Shown piece by piece: positions 26,040-35,459 of a stretch of DNA of 64,000 bases; position 1 is the stretch's first letter; each line of letters opens with the position of its first letter. The notes below the pieces were generated by a model, which saw only the letters and a list, made by a program, of their open reading frames with translations, was not told the origin of the DNA and made no database searches. Location of the stretch: positions 1,488,001 to 1,552,000 of the forward strand of contig NZ_CP130748.1 of the NCBI RefSeq assembly GCF_030563405.1. Direction: 5' to 3'. This DNA comes from Vibrio sp. SNU_ST1. GTDB taxonomy: Bacteria; Pseudomonadota; Gammaproteobacteria; Enterobacterales; Vibrionaceae. A program made the position numbers and the translations under genes.

Positions 26040-28697
26040 CTATGGGCGAGGAATTGCGGTTCTCCATGATTTCCACTCATCTTCGGCTTTAGGATAGAGA
26101 TAGAAAGACTGATCTTCGTTTGCCACTGGCTGAAGTTCATTGGTCGGTGGCGTTGAGAATGTAATACCACCTCTTAACAAGCTGTCTATCGTTCCAGCTT
26201 TGATGTTTGCACCAGATAGACCGATAGAGACATCGACACCTGATACGTTCCAAAACACGGTGTTTGCGCGGATCAGATACGCGTAGTCAGGTTCGATTTG
26301 AATCGTAGAGATGATTCGGTCAGCAAACTCGCCTAGTTGAACATCGATAACACTACCGATTTCTAATTCTCGGAATAGGATCGGTGTGCCTTCTGATACC
26401 GAGCCTCGCGTTTCGCTTTGTAGCTGGAATATCTTGCCTTCAGGCTGCACTGGCCCTTTGCTAAGCTTAAATTTCGTATTTCTGTCACCATTGCCCGGAT
26501 CTACGTTGATGTGCTTAGAGAGCAGTGCAGAGACGTTTTTGATGCCATTAAGGCCGATTTCAGGTTCTGCTAACCAGAAGTGACTCTTCGCAACGGCAAT
26601 CTTGTCTACGTACTCAGGTAAAATACGCGCAGTAATTTCAATGCCGCCTTTATTGAAGTTAGGAATCACCAAGGTAACCTCACCAACAGTGACGCCTTGA
26701 TATTTGATAGGCATGCCTTTGCTGACTTCTTGATCGCCAGAAGAGGTAATCGTAATCGCACGACCAAATTTTCGCGCGGATTTCGAATCTTTGTAAAGCT
26801 TCCACACGTCACCAAGTTTGTTGTCTATTCCTGGAAGAGAGTCAAAAGCAATACCGCCTTGAATAAGTGTTTTAACGGGGGCCGCTTTAATACTGATACC
26901 CGATAGCGACGCATCAATCTCAACGCCTGAGCGGTTCCAGAAAACAGTATGTTCATTGAGTAAGTGTGTGTAACGATTTTCGATCGTGACTTTGATTCTC
27001 ACGCCACCATCGACAAGCTGAAAATCAGAAATGCTACCCACTTGTAGGTTGCGGTAAAGTAGAGGACTTCCTTTAGAAATTGAAGGTAGCTCGCTCGCAA
27101 ACAACGAAAGTGTTTTTGAGCCAGACTGATTAAACTTGGCGATTTCTGCTAACGATTTGCTTTGGAAAAGCTGATAGTCAGTTCGTGCTTTCGACTGACC
27201 TTCGCTAACAAAGCTAATTGAGCCAGTAAGAAGTTGTTTTGCCGGTGGAACCGTCACACTTAAGCCAGATTCGGTTAGCTCTGCAGTCGCACTGCCTGTC
27301 ACAAAGAAACGGTTATGGCTTTTGATTAGGTGAGCATATTCGTTATCGATAAGTGCATCCATAAACACTTCGTACTTGTCAGAGCCAGTACCCACACCAT
27401 CGACTAAACCTACTTGGATGATAGAGCCAACAGCAATGCCTTTGTAGAGTAGCTGTGTACCGACATCCAACCCGAATGAATTGTTCGACGTTAAGCGAAT
27501 CGCAACGGATTTTTCTTGTTCCTGACTGAACTCATTTTTGCGAATCGCAGTAAATCGACGCGCTTTTACACCTTCGCCTGGAACCAAGGTTAGAAAATTC
27601 CCCGTGACTAAGTTGGCAATATTTTTCATGCCAGTAAGTGACAGTTCAGCTTCCTCTAAAACGAATTGACTGCCACTATTTAAAAAATCACTGAATGCAG
27701 GTTGAATAGCTGCAGATGCGATGACGTTTTCACGCCCTTCGCTTAAAGATAGATCAGTGATTTGACCGATTTCGATGCCTCGATACATGATCGGAGCACC
27801 CGTTGCGCTGATCTTGTTGTCGTCGGGTACGGCTATCTTGATCGAGATACCACGACCGGCGGTTTTCAAATCTGGGTAAAGTTTGAATTTGGTGTTCATC
27901 TCTACGGGCTGACCTTCTCCCGGAGAGTCGACCGCAATTGAACCGCCAAGCAGAGCACTGAGGCTTTCTAAGCGTACGTCGACACCAGAAAATCCGATAC
28001 TGGCACCTAAGCCACTGACATTCCAAAAACGGCTTTGGTCGGTAATGATATGGCTGTATTCATCTTTAATCGCCGCTTGAATCGTCACGGATTTTGCGTT
28101 GTCGTTTAGCTGGTAGTTGTAAACTTCACCAATTGGAATTTTACGATAAACGATTTGAGAGCCAACAGACACCCCCCCCAGGTCTTTGGTCGTCAATGAA
28201 ATATTCAGACCCTCCGAAGCCAATAGGTCAGAAGGGGATGATTCTAAGGCTTGGAAAACGGTTTCTGGTTCTTGCTTGGTTTCGCTAGGATGGATAGCAA
28301 TATAGTTACCTGAAACAAGCGCATCTAACCCTGAGATACCAGATAAACTTGCCGTTGGTTTTACGAGCCAGAAACGCGTGCCTTTTGAGAGTAGCTTTTT
28401 CGCTTCTGGATAGATGTCAGCATCGACATAGATGCTCGATAAATCTTTGGACAAGGTGATGTCGCGCACCATACCCACCTCTAAGCCTTGGTAGCGAATT
28501 GTCGTTCGACCTGCGACTAAACCTGCGGCATCTGAGAAATATATTTGCACACGTTGTCCTGCATCGTGTATCGATTTCATGACCAACCAACCCGCTAATG
28601 CGACGGTTAGTATCGGCAGGATCCACAAAGGGGAAATACCTTTGTTTTTCCTGACTTCTGGTGAATATGACGTTTGTGATTGGTTATCGTTGTTCAT
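26040..28697 (-). CDS. letB: Intermembrane lipid transport protein LetB (seven MCE domains)
   Basis: 885 residues (E. coli YebT 877). One N-terminal membrane anchor (about 18-40, GISPLWILPILTVALAGWLV) is followed by seven MCE domains. These can be counted by their recurring motif: IRYQGLEVG, VYRKIPIG, MYRGIEIG, LYKGIAVG, LYRNLQVG, KYQGVTVG, LFRELEIG. LetB hexamers form a periplasmic tunnel that moves lipids between inner and outer membranes. It overlaps letA by 14 bases, so the two are translationally coupled, and LetA is its inner-membrane partner. Confidence 0.95.
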   Translation of the reverse strand: MNNDNQSQTSYSPEVRKNKGISPLWILPILTVALAGWLVMKSIHDAGQRVQIYFSDAAGLVAGRTTIRYQGLEVGMVRDITLSKDLSSIYVDADIYPEAKKLLSKGTRFWLVKPTASLSGISGLDALVSGNYIAIHPSETKQEPETVFQALESSPSDLLASEGLNISLTTKDLGGVSVGSQIVYRKIPIGEVYNYQLNDNAKSVTIQAAIKDEYSHIITDQSRFWNVSGLGASIGFSGVDVRLESLSALLGGSIAVDSPGEGQPVEMNTKFKLYPDLKTAGRGISIKIAVPDDNKISATGAPIMYRGIEIGQITDLSLSEGRENVIASAAIQPAFSDFLNSGSQFVLEEAELSLTGMKNIANLVTGNFLTLVPGEGVKARRFTAIRKNEFSQEQEKSVAIRLTSNNSFGLDVGTQLLYKGIAVGSIIQVGLVDGVGTGSDKYEVFMDALIDNEYAHLIKSHNRFFVTGSATAELTESGLSVTVPPAKQLLTGSISFVSEGQSKARTDYQLFQSKSLAEIAKFNQSGSKTLSLFASELPSISKGSPLLYRNLQVGSISDFQLVDGGVRIKVTIENRYTHLLNEHTVFWNRSGVEIDASLSGISIKAAPVKTLIQGGIAFDSLPGIDNKLGDVWKLYKDSKSARKFGRAITITSSGDQEVSKGMPIKYQGVTVGEVTLVIPNFNKGGIEITARILPEYVDKIAVAKSHFWLAEPEIGLNGIKNVSALLSKHINVDPGNGDRNTKFKLSKGPVQPEGKIFQLQSETRGSVSEGTPILFRELEIGSVIDVQLGEFADRIISTIQIEPDYAYLIRANTVFWNVSGVDVSIGLSGANIKAGTIDSLLRGGITFSTPPTNELQPVANEDQSFYLYPKAEDEWKSWRTAIPRP

Positions 28698-29973
28698 TCA
28701 CTGACTCATCTTTAGAGGTGTAGTTATCCCAAATTAGCCTAGGGTCTAAGCTTTCCGCCGCCAGCATCGTGAGAACAACCACGACGCCAAAAGCGACTGC
28801 ACCATAACCTGGTGTAAAGTTTAAAATTTGTCCACGGTCGACCAAGGTCATCATGATCGAAATAACGAACAGATCCATTACCGACCACTTTCCCACCCAT
28901 TTCACAATGAAATAGATGGTCATACGTTGTCTATGGTAAACCGCACGCTTCATTTTGATACAAATTAAGATATACGTTAGACCAAGTATTTTCGCGACAG
29001 GTACGACGATACTGGCAATAAAAATGATCGCTGCTATGCCATACATATCGCTATTGATTAGCGAGGCGACACCGGAAATTATGGTGTCTTCTAGTCTTTG
29101 CCCGTTTGTTATCACGATAGAAATTGGAATGACGTTGGCCGGCACGATAGCCACTGAGGCGGCAAAAAGTAGAGCCCATGTCTTTTGTACAGAGTAAGGT
29201 TTGCGATGATATAAGTCATGGTGACAACGTACGCAAGTGTGCCCATCAGGCTGAGACAGGTGACAGTTATGACAGTGTACGTTCTTACTTTGATCAAAAG
29301 AGTAGTCAGACTCTTGAGCCCAAGCTTCCCAGTAGCGACGCACACTGATTCTGCTTACCAATAACACACTGAAAAGCTGCAGTAGAATCAGGCCAACTAA
29401 ACCAGGACCGACGAAAATATCTGAGTAATCTTGTAATTTGAAGCACGAGATTGCCACGCTCACCAGAAACACATCCAACATCATCCAGTGCTTAAGTGTC
29501 TGAATGATGGCTAATGCATAACGAAATGGTGTGAAAATCTTAAAGCGCAATGATACGTGTGTGATGAGTACCGAGGTACAAACGAGTAACGGGGCGATCG
29601 AACTGCAGAATAAGATCAACAAGCCAAGTAGAGGGAAGCCTTCACCCATTAAAGTAAAGACGCCAGATGGTAGCGTCGCAGGTATCATGACACCAATCAG
29701 GCGAATACTGATGAATTCAAAAAAATGTGAGGGGATAAACAGCAATAAGCAGGTAATCGCAATTGCAAGGTTTCCAGATAGGCTAGGGGTGCCGCCTCTA
29801 TAAAGTTGAGTACCGCATCTTGGGCAGTAAGCGGATTTCCCCAAAGGGATGTCCATTTTATCTACGGGAAGTTCGCAGCCCTGACAAAGACGTACAGAGC
29901 TGCTATCGCACTGGTGCTCGGTTGTTAACTGAGACTGAGTCGATAAAGAGTTGGTTACTGACGGGGAGATCAC
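28684..29973 (-). CDS. letA: Lipid transport membrane protein LetA (PqiA family)
   Basis: 429 residues from GTG 29973 (E. coli YebS 427). The frame extends to TTG 29985, but a strong GGGAGGT lies just upstream of the GTG, so GTG is preferred. It has two zinc ribbons: CQGCELP with CPRCGTQ near the N terminus, and CHNCHLS with CVRCHHD mid-protein. Each precedes a block of four hydrophobic segments, the duplicated PqiA fold. It is thought to load or energise lipid transfer into the LetB tunnel. Confidence 0.93.
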   Translation of the reverse strand: MISPSVTNSLSTQSQLTTEHQCDSSSVRLCQGCELPVDKMDIPLGKSAYCPRCGTQLYRGGTPSLSGNLAIAITCLLLFIPSHFFEFISIRLIGVMIPATLPSGVFTLMGEGFPLLGLLILFCSSIAPLLVCTSVLITHVSLRFKIFTPFRYALAIIQTLKHWMMLDVFLVSVAISCFKLQDYSDIFVGPGLVGLILLQLFSVLLVSRISVRRYWEAWAQESDYSFDQSKNVHCHNCHLSQPDGHTCVRCHHDLYHRKPYSVQKTWALLFAASVAIVPANVIPISIVITNGQRLEDTIISGVASLINSDMYGIAAIIFIASIVVPVAKILGLTYILICIKMKRAVYHRQRMTIYFIVKWVGKWSVMDLFVISIMMTLVDRGQILNFTPGYGAVAFGVVVVLTMLAAESLDPRLIWDNYTSKDESVNEQR

Positions 29974-30011
29974 GCGACCTCCCAAGTTGAAACACTAATC
30001 AGACTTTTAAC

Positions 30012-30057
30012 CTGATTTAAATGCCTAGAACAACACTGATTTAAATCTCTAGAACAA
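30012..30057. repeat. Two-copy direct repeat between the exporter and letA
   Basis: Two 22-bp copies (CTGATTTAAAT, two variable bases, CTAGAACAA) at 30012-30033 and 30036-30057, 24 bp apart, in the 90-bp gap just upstream of letA. It could be a protein-binding site for letA control or a chance local duplication. Confidence 0.6.
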
Positions 30058-30063
30058 TAAACA

Positions 30064-31860
30064 TCAGGCGTGCGATTGCACACTGCCATAGAGTGTTTGA
30101 TATAATCCTTGTTGTTCAACCAATTCACCATGTGTTCCTGTCTGTGTAACTTGCCCATCTTCTAAAACATAGATTAGATCGGCCTGTTTCACCGCTGATA
30201 ATCGATGAGCCACTATCAAAGTTGTGCGATCTTTCAAAAACTCGCTCAGCGCTTTATGCAGTGCTGACTCTGTTGCTGTATCGAGCGCTGATGTCGCTTC
30301 ATCTAGAATAACAAACTTAGGATTGCTCAGCACCATTCGGGCTATAGCTAAGCGTTGTCGTTGCCCGCCAGACAGTCGAACGCCATTCCTACCAATTTGT
30401 GTATCTAAGCCATTACTTAGTTGCTTGATGACATCTTGCATTTGAGAGACTTCAAGTGCACGCCACAACGACATTTCATCGTATTCAGCACCAAGGGTCA
30501 GATTATGCCTTAATGTATCGTTAAAGAGTATAGGTTGTTGTAAAACAACGGCAATTTGACTTCGTATTACATCGAAACTGATGTCGTCGGTGGTTTCGCC
30601 GTTATAACGAATGCATCCAGAGTCCGCTTGATAAACACCAATCAGTAACTGGATTAACGTAGATTTACCACCACCACTCGCACCCACCAAAGCGACTTTC
30701 TTACCTGCAGGAATGTGCAGCGACAGCCTATTTAAAACAGTGTTTTCTAATGTGTAAGAGAATGTAACCTCTTCAATGTCGACTGTCACTTCTTGATCTT
30801 CATTAAATGGGTTCACTTTACTGATAGGGCGCTTCTCTTCTTCTAACTGAAGAAGGTCGTTGATGCGCTGAAGTGCTGCTTTTGCGCTATACCAAGAGAA
30901 TTGAATCCCTAGCAGCTCTTGAACCGGGCCTAACATGAACCACAAGTAACCAAATACCGCGAAAATCTGACCAATCGTTAAGTCGCTGAATAACACCATT
31001 AGCATCGCGACGGCACGGAAAAGCTCGAAACCTAATAAGAACAGCAGAAACGAAACACGACCAGCAGCTTCCGATTGCCAAGCGTATTTGTCTGCATCGA
31101 CTCTTACTTGGTTTGCTTGAACCTTAAGTTCATCGAGAAAGATACGTTCCTTATTTGCCGCACGCAGTTGGTAAATTCCGTCTAAGGTTTCCACTAAACG
31201 GTTTTGAAAGCGCTCGAAAGATTGGTTCTCATACTTTTTAAGGTGTTTAACTCTGCTACCTAGTTTACGGGAGAAATAAATCACAACAGGATTGACCAGT
31301 AAAATGAACAGTCCTAAACGCCACTCTAACCATAGCAACACGATAGCGGTACCGAACACGGTCAGGAAGCTGATGATAAATTTAGAAAGGGTCGAGCCAA
31401 TGAACTTATCAATTGTCTCTATGTCTGTTATCAGGTGAGCATTAATACCGCCGCTGCCTTTGGTCTCGTATTGTCTAATACTAATGCGGCCAAGCTTATC
31501 TATCATCTTGCTGCGCATTTGATAGGTAATTGTTTTTGAGACAAGCGTGAATTGACGCCCTTGTAGAATGTTCAACGCTTGGCTAACAGTACGCATGATT
31601 ATGACTAACAGCAAAGTCAGTGCAATATAGCCAGTTGGTGTCTGCAACGATGTTGGAAGTAGATGGTTCATCATCTCTAAGCCAGAAGCCGGCTTATCAA
31701 GTAATACTTCATCAACCATTAATGGCATGAGCAACGGGATAGGGACACTAATGAGAGTTGCAAGTATGGCAATAATGTTAGCAAACAGTAATTTGGACTT
31801 GTGTTTTTTTACTTGAGTTATTAACCAAGAACGGCTAATAGTGTCTTCTGAATTGGTCAT
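30064..31860 (-). CDS. ABC exporter half-transporter (MsbA/MdlB-like)
   Basis: 598 residues. The N-terminal type I exporter membrane domain (about 20-320) has six hydrophobic segments. The ATPase domain has Walker A GASGGGKS (393-400), signature RLSGGQRQRLAIARM, Walker B FVILDEATSALD and switch His in IVAHRLS. It would work as a dimer exporting lipid, peptide or drug. It sits between letA (78 bases downstream, same strand) and msrC (divergent); in E. coli msrC adjoins letA directly, so this gene is an addition. Its position beside a lipid transporter hints at an envelope substrate, but that is inference. Confidence 0.9.
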   Translation of the reverse strand: MTNSEDTISRSWLITQVKKHKSKLLFANIIAILATLISVPIPLLMPLMVDEVLLDKPASGLEMMNHLLPTSLQTPTGYIALTLLLVIIMRTVSQALNILQGRQFTLVSKTITYQMRSKMIDKLGRISIRQYETKGSGGINAHLITDIETIDKFIGSTLSKFIISFLTVFGTAIVLLWLEWRLGLFILLVNPVVIYFSRKLGSRVKHLKKYENQSFERFQNRLVETLDGIYQLRAANKERIFLDELKVQANQVRVDADKYAWQSEAAGRVSFLLFLLGFELFRAVAMLMVLFSDLTIGQIFAVFGYLWFMLGPVQELLGIQFSWYSAKAALQRINDLLQLEEEKRPISKVNPFNEDQEVTVDIEEVTFSYTLENTVLNRLSLHIPAGKKVALVGASGGGKSTLIQLLIGVYQADSGCIRYNGETTDDISFDVIRSQIAVVLQQPILFNDTLRHNLTLGAEYDEMSLWRALEVSQMQDVIKQLSNGLDTQIGRNGVRLSGGQRQRLAIARMVLSNPKFVILDEATSALDTATESALHKALSEFLKDRTTLIVAHRLSAVKQADLIYVLEDGQVTQTGTHGELVEQQGLYQTLYGSVQSHA

Positions 31861-31949
31861 TATAATGAGAATAAGTCCTATTTAGTTTGATGGCCGCATT
31901 TTACTGCGTTCTCTTGATAATGGAAGTCTCAATTTAATTGGAAGTTAAT

Positions 31950-32441
31950 ATGAAAATAGAACATTACCAACGCTTAACCAAACAAGCCGTTGCATTAATT
32001 GAATCAGAACCCGATCTAACTGCTAATCTAGCTAATATCAGCTCATTATTATTCATGGAATTGGATGAGTTAAATTGGGCTGGCTTCTATTTAATGAAGC
32101 AGGAGCAAGCTAAGGAAAAAGACGAACTTGTGCTTGGCCCATTCCAAGGTCAACCGGCTTGCGTTCGAATTCCGGTAGGGCGTGGTGTGTGTGGAACTGC
32201 GGTTGCGACGAATACAGTTCAGCGCATTCATGATGTTCATGAATTCGAAGGACACATCGCTTGTGACGCTGCAAGTAACTCAGAAATCGTTATACCATTT
32301 TCGATTGACGGGAAAATAGCGGGCGTTCTTGATATCGATAGCCCAAATGTTGGCCGTTTTTCTCAAATTGACGAGGACGGATTAACATTTTTCATGGCAG
32401 AAGTGGAAAAGCTGCTTAATTCGCACGCGAACAAGGCATAA
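31950..32441 (+). CDS. msrC: Free methionine-(R)-sulfoxide reductase MsrC
   Basis: 163 residues from ATG 31950. The longer frame begins at TTG 31938, but GGAAG lies seven bases before the ATG. A single GAF domain carries the fRMsr cysteines: Cys71 (QPACVRIP), Cys81 (GRGVCGTAV) and Cys105 (HIACDAASN). It reduces free methionine-R-sulfoxide in the cytoplasm using thioredoxin. E. coli YebR has 165 residues and lies in the same neighbourhood (proQ, prc, letA). Confidence 0.94.
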   Translation: MKIEHYQRLTKQAVALIESEPDLTANLANISSLLFMELDELNWAGFYLMKQEQAKEKDELVLGPFQGQPACVRIPVGRGVCGTAVATNTVQRIHDVHEFEGHIACDAASNSEIVIPFSIDGKIAGVLDIDSPNVGRFSQIDEDGLTFFMAEVEKLLNSHANKA

Positions 32442-32538
32442 ATTATTCTCTTACTGTGGTTTTTCCCAAGCATCTCTCTATAATACGTAAAAATATTTTC
32501 TTAATGCTCGCGGAAAACCGCAAAAACCAGGAACCCAC

Positions 32539-33162
32539 ATGGAAAACACTGAAAAGTTAAAAAACAGCAAAGAAGTTATCGCATATGTTGCTGAATGTTT
32601 CCCTAAATGCTTTACTCTAGAAGGTGAAGCGAAACCACTTAAAATTGGTATTTTTCAAGATCTTGCTGAACGTCTAAATGAAGACGAAAAAGTAAGTAAG
32701 ACTCAGCTTCGTGCAGCGTTAAGACAGTACACATCATCATGGCGTTACCTGCACGGCGTAAAAGCTGGCGCAGAACGTGTTGACCTAGACGGCAACGTAT
32801 GTGGCACACTAGAAGAAGAGCACGTTGAGCACGCTAAAGCGACACTTGCAGAAAGCAAAGCGAAAGTTCAGGCTCGTCGTAAAGAACAAGCACAGAAAGC
32901 TCGTGACGAAGGCAAAGCGAAAGCTAAAGCGAAGAAAGCTCAACAGCCTCGTCGTCAAGCGCCTAAAGCACCGAAAGTAGAAAAGCCTGTAGAAACACGC
33001 GCTTTGAACGCCGATGAATTTATCACTGGTAAAGAAGTAAATGTGAACATGGGTACAGGAAACATGGCTGCGACCATTGTTGAAATCAATAAGGAAGATG
33101 TGCGTGTTCAGTTAGCAAACGGCCTACAAATGGTTGTTAAAGCGGAGCACTTGCGCGCTTAA
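32539..33162 (+). CDS. proQ: RNA chaperone ProQ
   Basis: 207 residues. The N-terminal FinO-type RNA-binding domain (about 1-120) contains [19 protein letters not shown] and [16 protein letters not shown] long Lys/Ala-rich linker (about 120-155) and a C-terminal Tudor-like domain ([15 protein letters not shown] onward) follow. ProQ binds hundreds of structured sRNAs and mRNA 3' ends. A TATAAT at 32479-32484 may be the -10 element of its promoter, but its -35 is weak. prc follows 17 bases downstream, as in E. coli. Confidence 0.96.
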
Positions 33163-33179
33163 AGGAGATACTCCTACGC

Positions 33180-35174
33180 ATGAAATGCCGTTCAAAATTG
33201 ACACTGATTGCTGCTAGCTTTTTGCTAGCAGCTTCAGCTCAGGCTCTTGAAGCCAAATTAAATCAGGACGATTTACCTCTACTCGCTCCTGAGGTTCAAC
33301 ACGAAACTGCTAGTAAACGTGTTACTTCTCGATTTACTCGTTCCCACTATAAACACTTCAATCTCAACGATGATTTCTCCCAAGCTATCTTTAATCGTTA
33401 TTTAGAGATGCTGGATTATAACCGTAATATCTTCACTCAAGCTGATATTGACTCTTTCGCTACTTCATCTAAACAAATTGATGATCAACTGAAAGCCGGT
33501 AATAACCAAATTGCATTCGATGTTTATAATTTGTCCATGCAGAAGCGTTTTGAACGTTTCCAATATGCGCTGTCTTTACTAGATACTGAGATTAAGTTTG
33601 ATACTGATGAAAGTATTGAGCTCAATCGTAGCGAAGCGGAATGGCCAAAAGATATCGCTGAAGTCAATGAGCTTTGGAGGAAGCGTGTTAAATACGACGC
33701 GTTGAATCTAAAACTTACAGGTAAAGAGTGGCCAGAGATTCAAGAAGTTTTGGAAAAGCGTTACAACAATGCGATGAAGCGTATTACGCAATCGCACAAC
33801 GAAGATGCTTTCCAGATCTACATGAACGCATTCGCGCGAGAAGTTGACCCTCATACCAGTTACCTTTCTCCAAGAAATGCAGAGCAATTCCAGTCTGAGA
33901 TGAATCTATCTCTAGAAGGCATTGGTGCTGTACTTCAAATGACAGACGACTACACCGTTATCCGCTCTCTCGTTGCTGGTGGCCCTGCGTCAAACAGCAA
34001 ACAATTGAGTGATGGTGACCGTATTGTTGGTGTCGGCCAAGATGGCGAAGATATTGTTGATGTTATCGGCTGGCGTTTAGACGATGTAGTGCAATTAATT
34101 AAAGGACCGAAAGGGACTAAAGTTAAGCTACAGATCTTGCCAGATGGTAAAGATGCAAAAAGTCACGTTGTCACAATTGTACGCGATAAGATTCGCTTAG
34201 AAGACCGCGCTGTTAAATCAGAAGTTATCGAGAAGGATGGCAAGAAGATTGGCGTACTAGAAGTACCAAGCTTCTATGTTGGCCTTTCTAAAGATACTGA
34301 TAAACTGATTACCGAACTTAAAGAGCAAGGTGTCGAAGGTATCATTGTTGATCTGCGAAACAACGGTGGTGGTGCACTAACGGAAGCAACCGAACTCTCT
34401 GGTTTGTTTATCAAAGAGGGGCCCGTTGTTCAAGTTCGTGATAGCTACGGTCGTGTAAAAGTGAACAGCGATACTGATGGTGAAATCAGTTACCAAGGTC
34501 CGTTAACGGTATTGGTGAATCGCTACAGTGCTTCAGCATCTGAGATCTTTGCAGCAGCGATGCAAGATTACGGTCGTGCAATCATCCTTGGTGAAAACTC
34601 TTTCGGTAAAGGTACGGTGCAACAACACCGTTCTTTGAATCATATTTATGATTTATTTGACAAAGAGTTGGGCTACGTTCAATACACTATCCAAAAATTC
34701 TACAGAATCAATGGTGGTAGTACGCAAAACAAAGGTGTAGTGCCTGATATTGCTTACCCAACGCCAATTGATCCGGCTGATACTGGAGAAAGTGTTGAAG
34801 ATAATGCTCTACCTTGGGACAGTATTGATAAAGCTAATTACTCAGTGTTACAGCGTAACAGTGAGCAAGTTGCTGCTTTAACCGCTCAACACCAAGCTCG
34901 TATTGCAACAGACATGGAGTTTGGCTTTATCGCGCAAGATATTGAAAAATATAAGGCTGATAAAGATGATAACGACCTTTCCTTGAATGAAAAGGTACGT
35001 CAGCAAGAGAGCGATGATGCGGATGTGCTTCGTCTAGAGCGTATCAATCAACGTCAAAAAGCCGCTAAGTTAGAGGCATTTAAAACGTTGGATGATATCC
35101 CTAAAGACTACGAAGCCCCAGATGCTTACCTTGATGAGTCTGTCGCTATCATGCTGGATATGATAAAGAAATAG
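33180..35174 (+). CDS. prc: Tail-specific periplasmic protease Prc (Tsp)
   Basis: 664 residues, with a signal peptide (about 1-22, ending ASAQA-LEA). An N-terminal helical domain, a PDZ domain (about 235-325, SLEGIGAVLQM onward) and the S41 peptidase core follow. The catalytic dyad is Ser452 (in SASASEIF) and Lys477 (SFGKGTVQ), the same numbers as in E. coli Prc. It processes or degrades proteins from non-polar C termini, including FtsI and NlpI-delivered peptidoglycan hydrolases. The ribosome-binding site AAGGAG is 12 bases from ATG and can pair with a following CTCCT. Confidence 0.96.
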   Translation: MKCRSKLTLIAASFLLAASAQALEAKLNQDDLPLLAPEVQHETASKRVTSRFTRSHYKHFNLNDDFSQAIFNRYLEMLDYNRNIFTQADIDSFATSSKQIDDQLKAGNNQIAFDVYNLSMQKRFERFQYALSLLDTEIKFDTDESIELNRSEAEWPKDIAEVNELWRKRVKYDALNLKLTGKEWPEIQEVLEKRYNNAMKRITQSHNEDAFQIYMNAFAREVDPHTSYLSPRNAEQFQSEMNLSLEGIGAVLQMTDDYTVIRSLVAGGPASNSKQLSDGDRIVGVGQDGEDIVDVIGWRLDDVVQLIKGPKGTKVKLQILPDGKDAKSHVVTIVRDKIRLEDRAVKSEVIEKDGKKIGVLEVPSFYVGLSKDTDKLITELKEQGVEGIIVDLRNNGGGALTEATELSGLFIKEGPVVQVRDSYGRVKVNSDTDGEISYQGPLTVLVNRYSASASEIFAAAMQDYGRAIILGENSFGKGTVQQHRSLNHIYDLFDKELGYVQYTIQKFYRINGGSTQNKGVVPDIAYPTPIDPADTGESVEDNALPWDSIDKANYSVLQRNSEQVAALTAQHQARIATDMEFGFIAQDIEKYKADKDDNDLSLNEKVRQQESDDADVLRLERINQRQKAAKLEAFKTLDDIPKDYEAPDAYLDESVAIMLDMIKK

Positions 35175-35205
35175 ACGCTAACGTGCCTTGTTAAAGGCGG
35201 CGTTT

Positions 35206-35236
35206 TAAAAAAAGCGAGCTTAGGCTCGCTTTTTTT
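35206..35236. terminator. Terminator of proQ-prc
   Basis: Perfect stem AAAGCGAGC / GCTCGCTTT with a TTAG loop, then a T-run. Confidence 0.92.
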
Positions 35237-35347
35237 CTATCTGAGATTTGACAAAAATCGAGGCCATTTCTCGTCTATTAATACTTGGGTATATTCTGAA
35301 TAACGTATTTTTAAAGGGTGTTTTTGCGAGCGATCATGTCGCGTAGC

Positions 35348-35391
35348 ACTTCGTATTTAAAATTCAGTTACTTCGCATTTAAAATTTAGTG
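35348..35391. repeat. Tandem 22-bp repeat upstream of the secreted-protein gene
   Basis: ACTTCGTATTTAAAATTCAGTT at about 35348-35369 is followed directly by ACTTCGCATTTAAAATTTAGTG (35370-35391), 19 of 22 identical. It ends about 70 bases before the ATG at 35460. Position and helical phasing (two turns) fit a paired regulator site. Confidence 0.65.
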
Positions 35392-35459
35392 ACTTAGATC
35401 AAATTTTTTCGCTTTCTATTCATTACGTGCCTAAGCTTAAAGAAAACGAGGGGGCGCGT

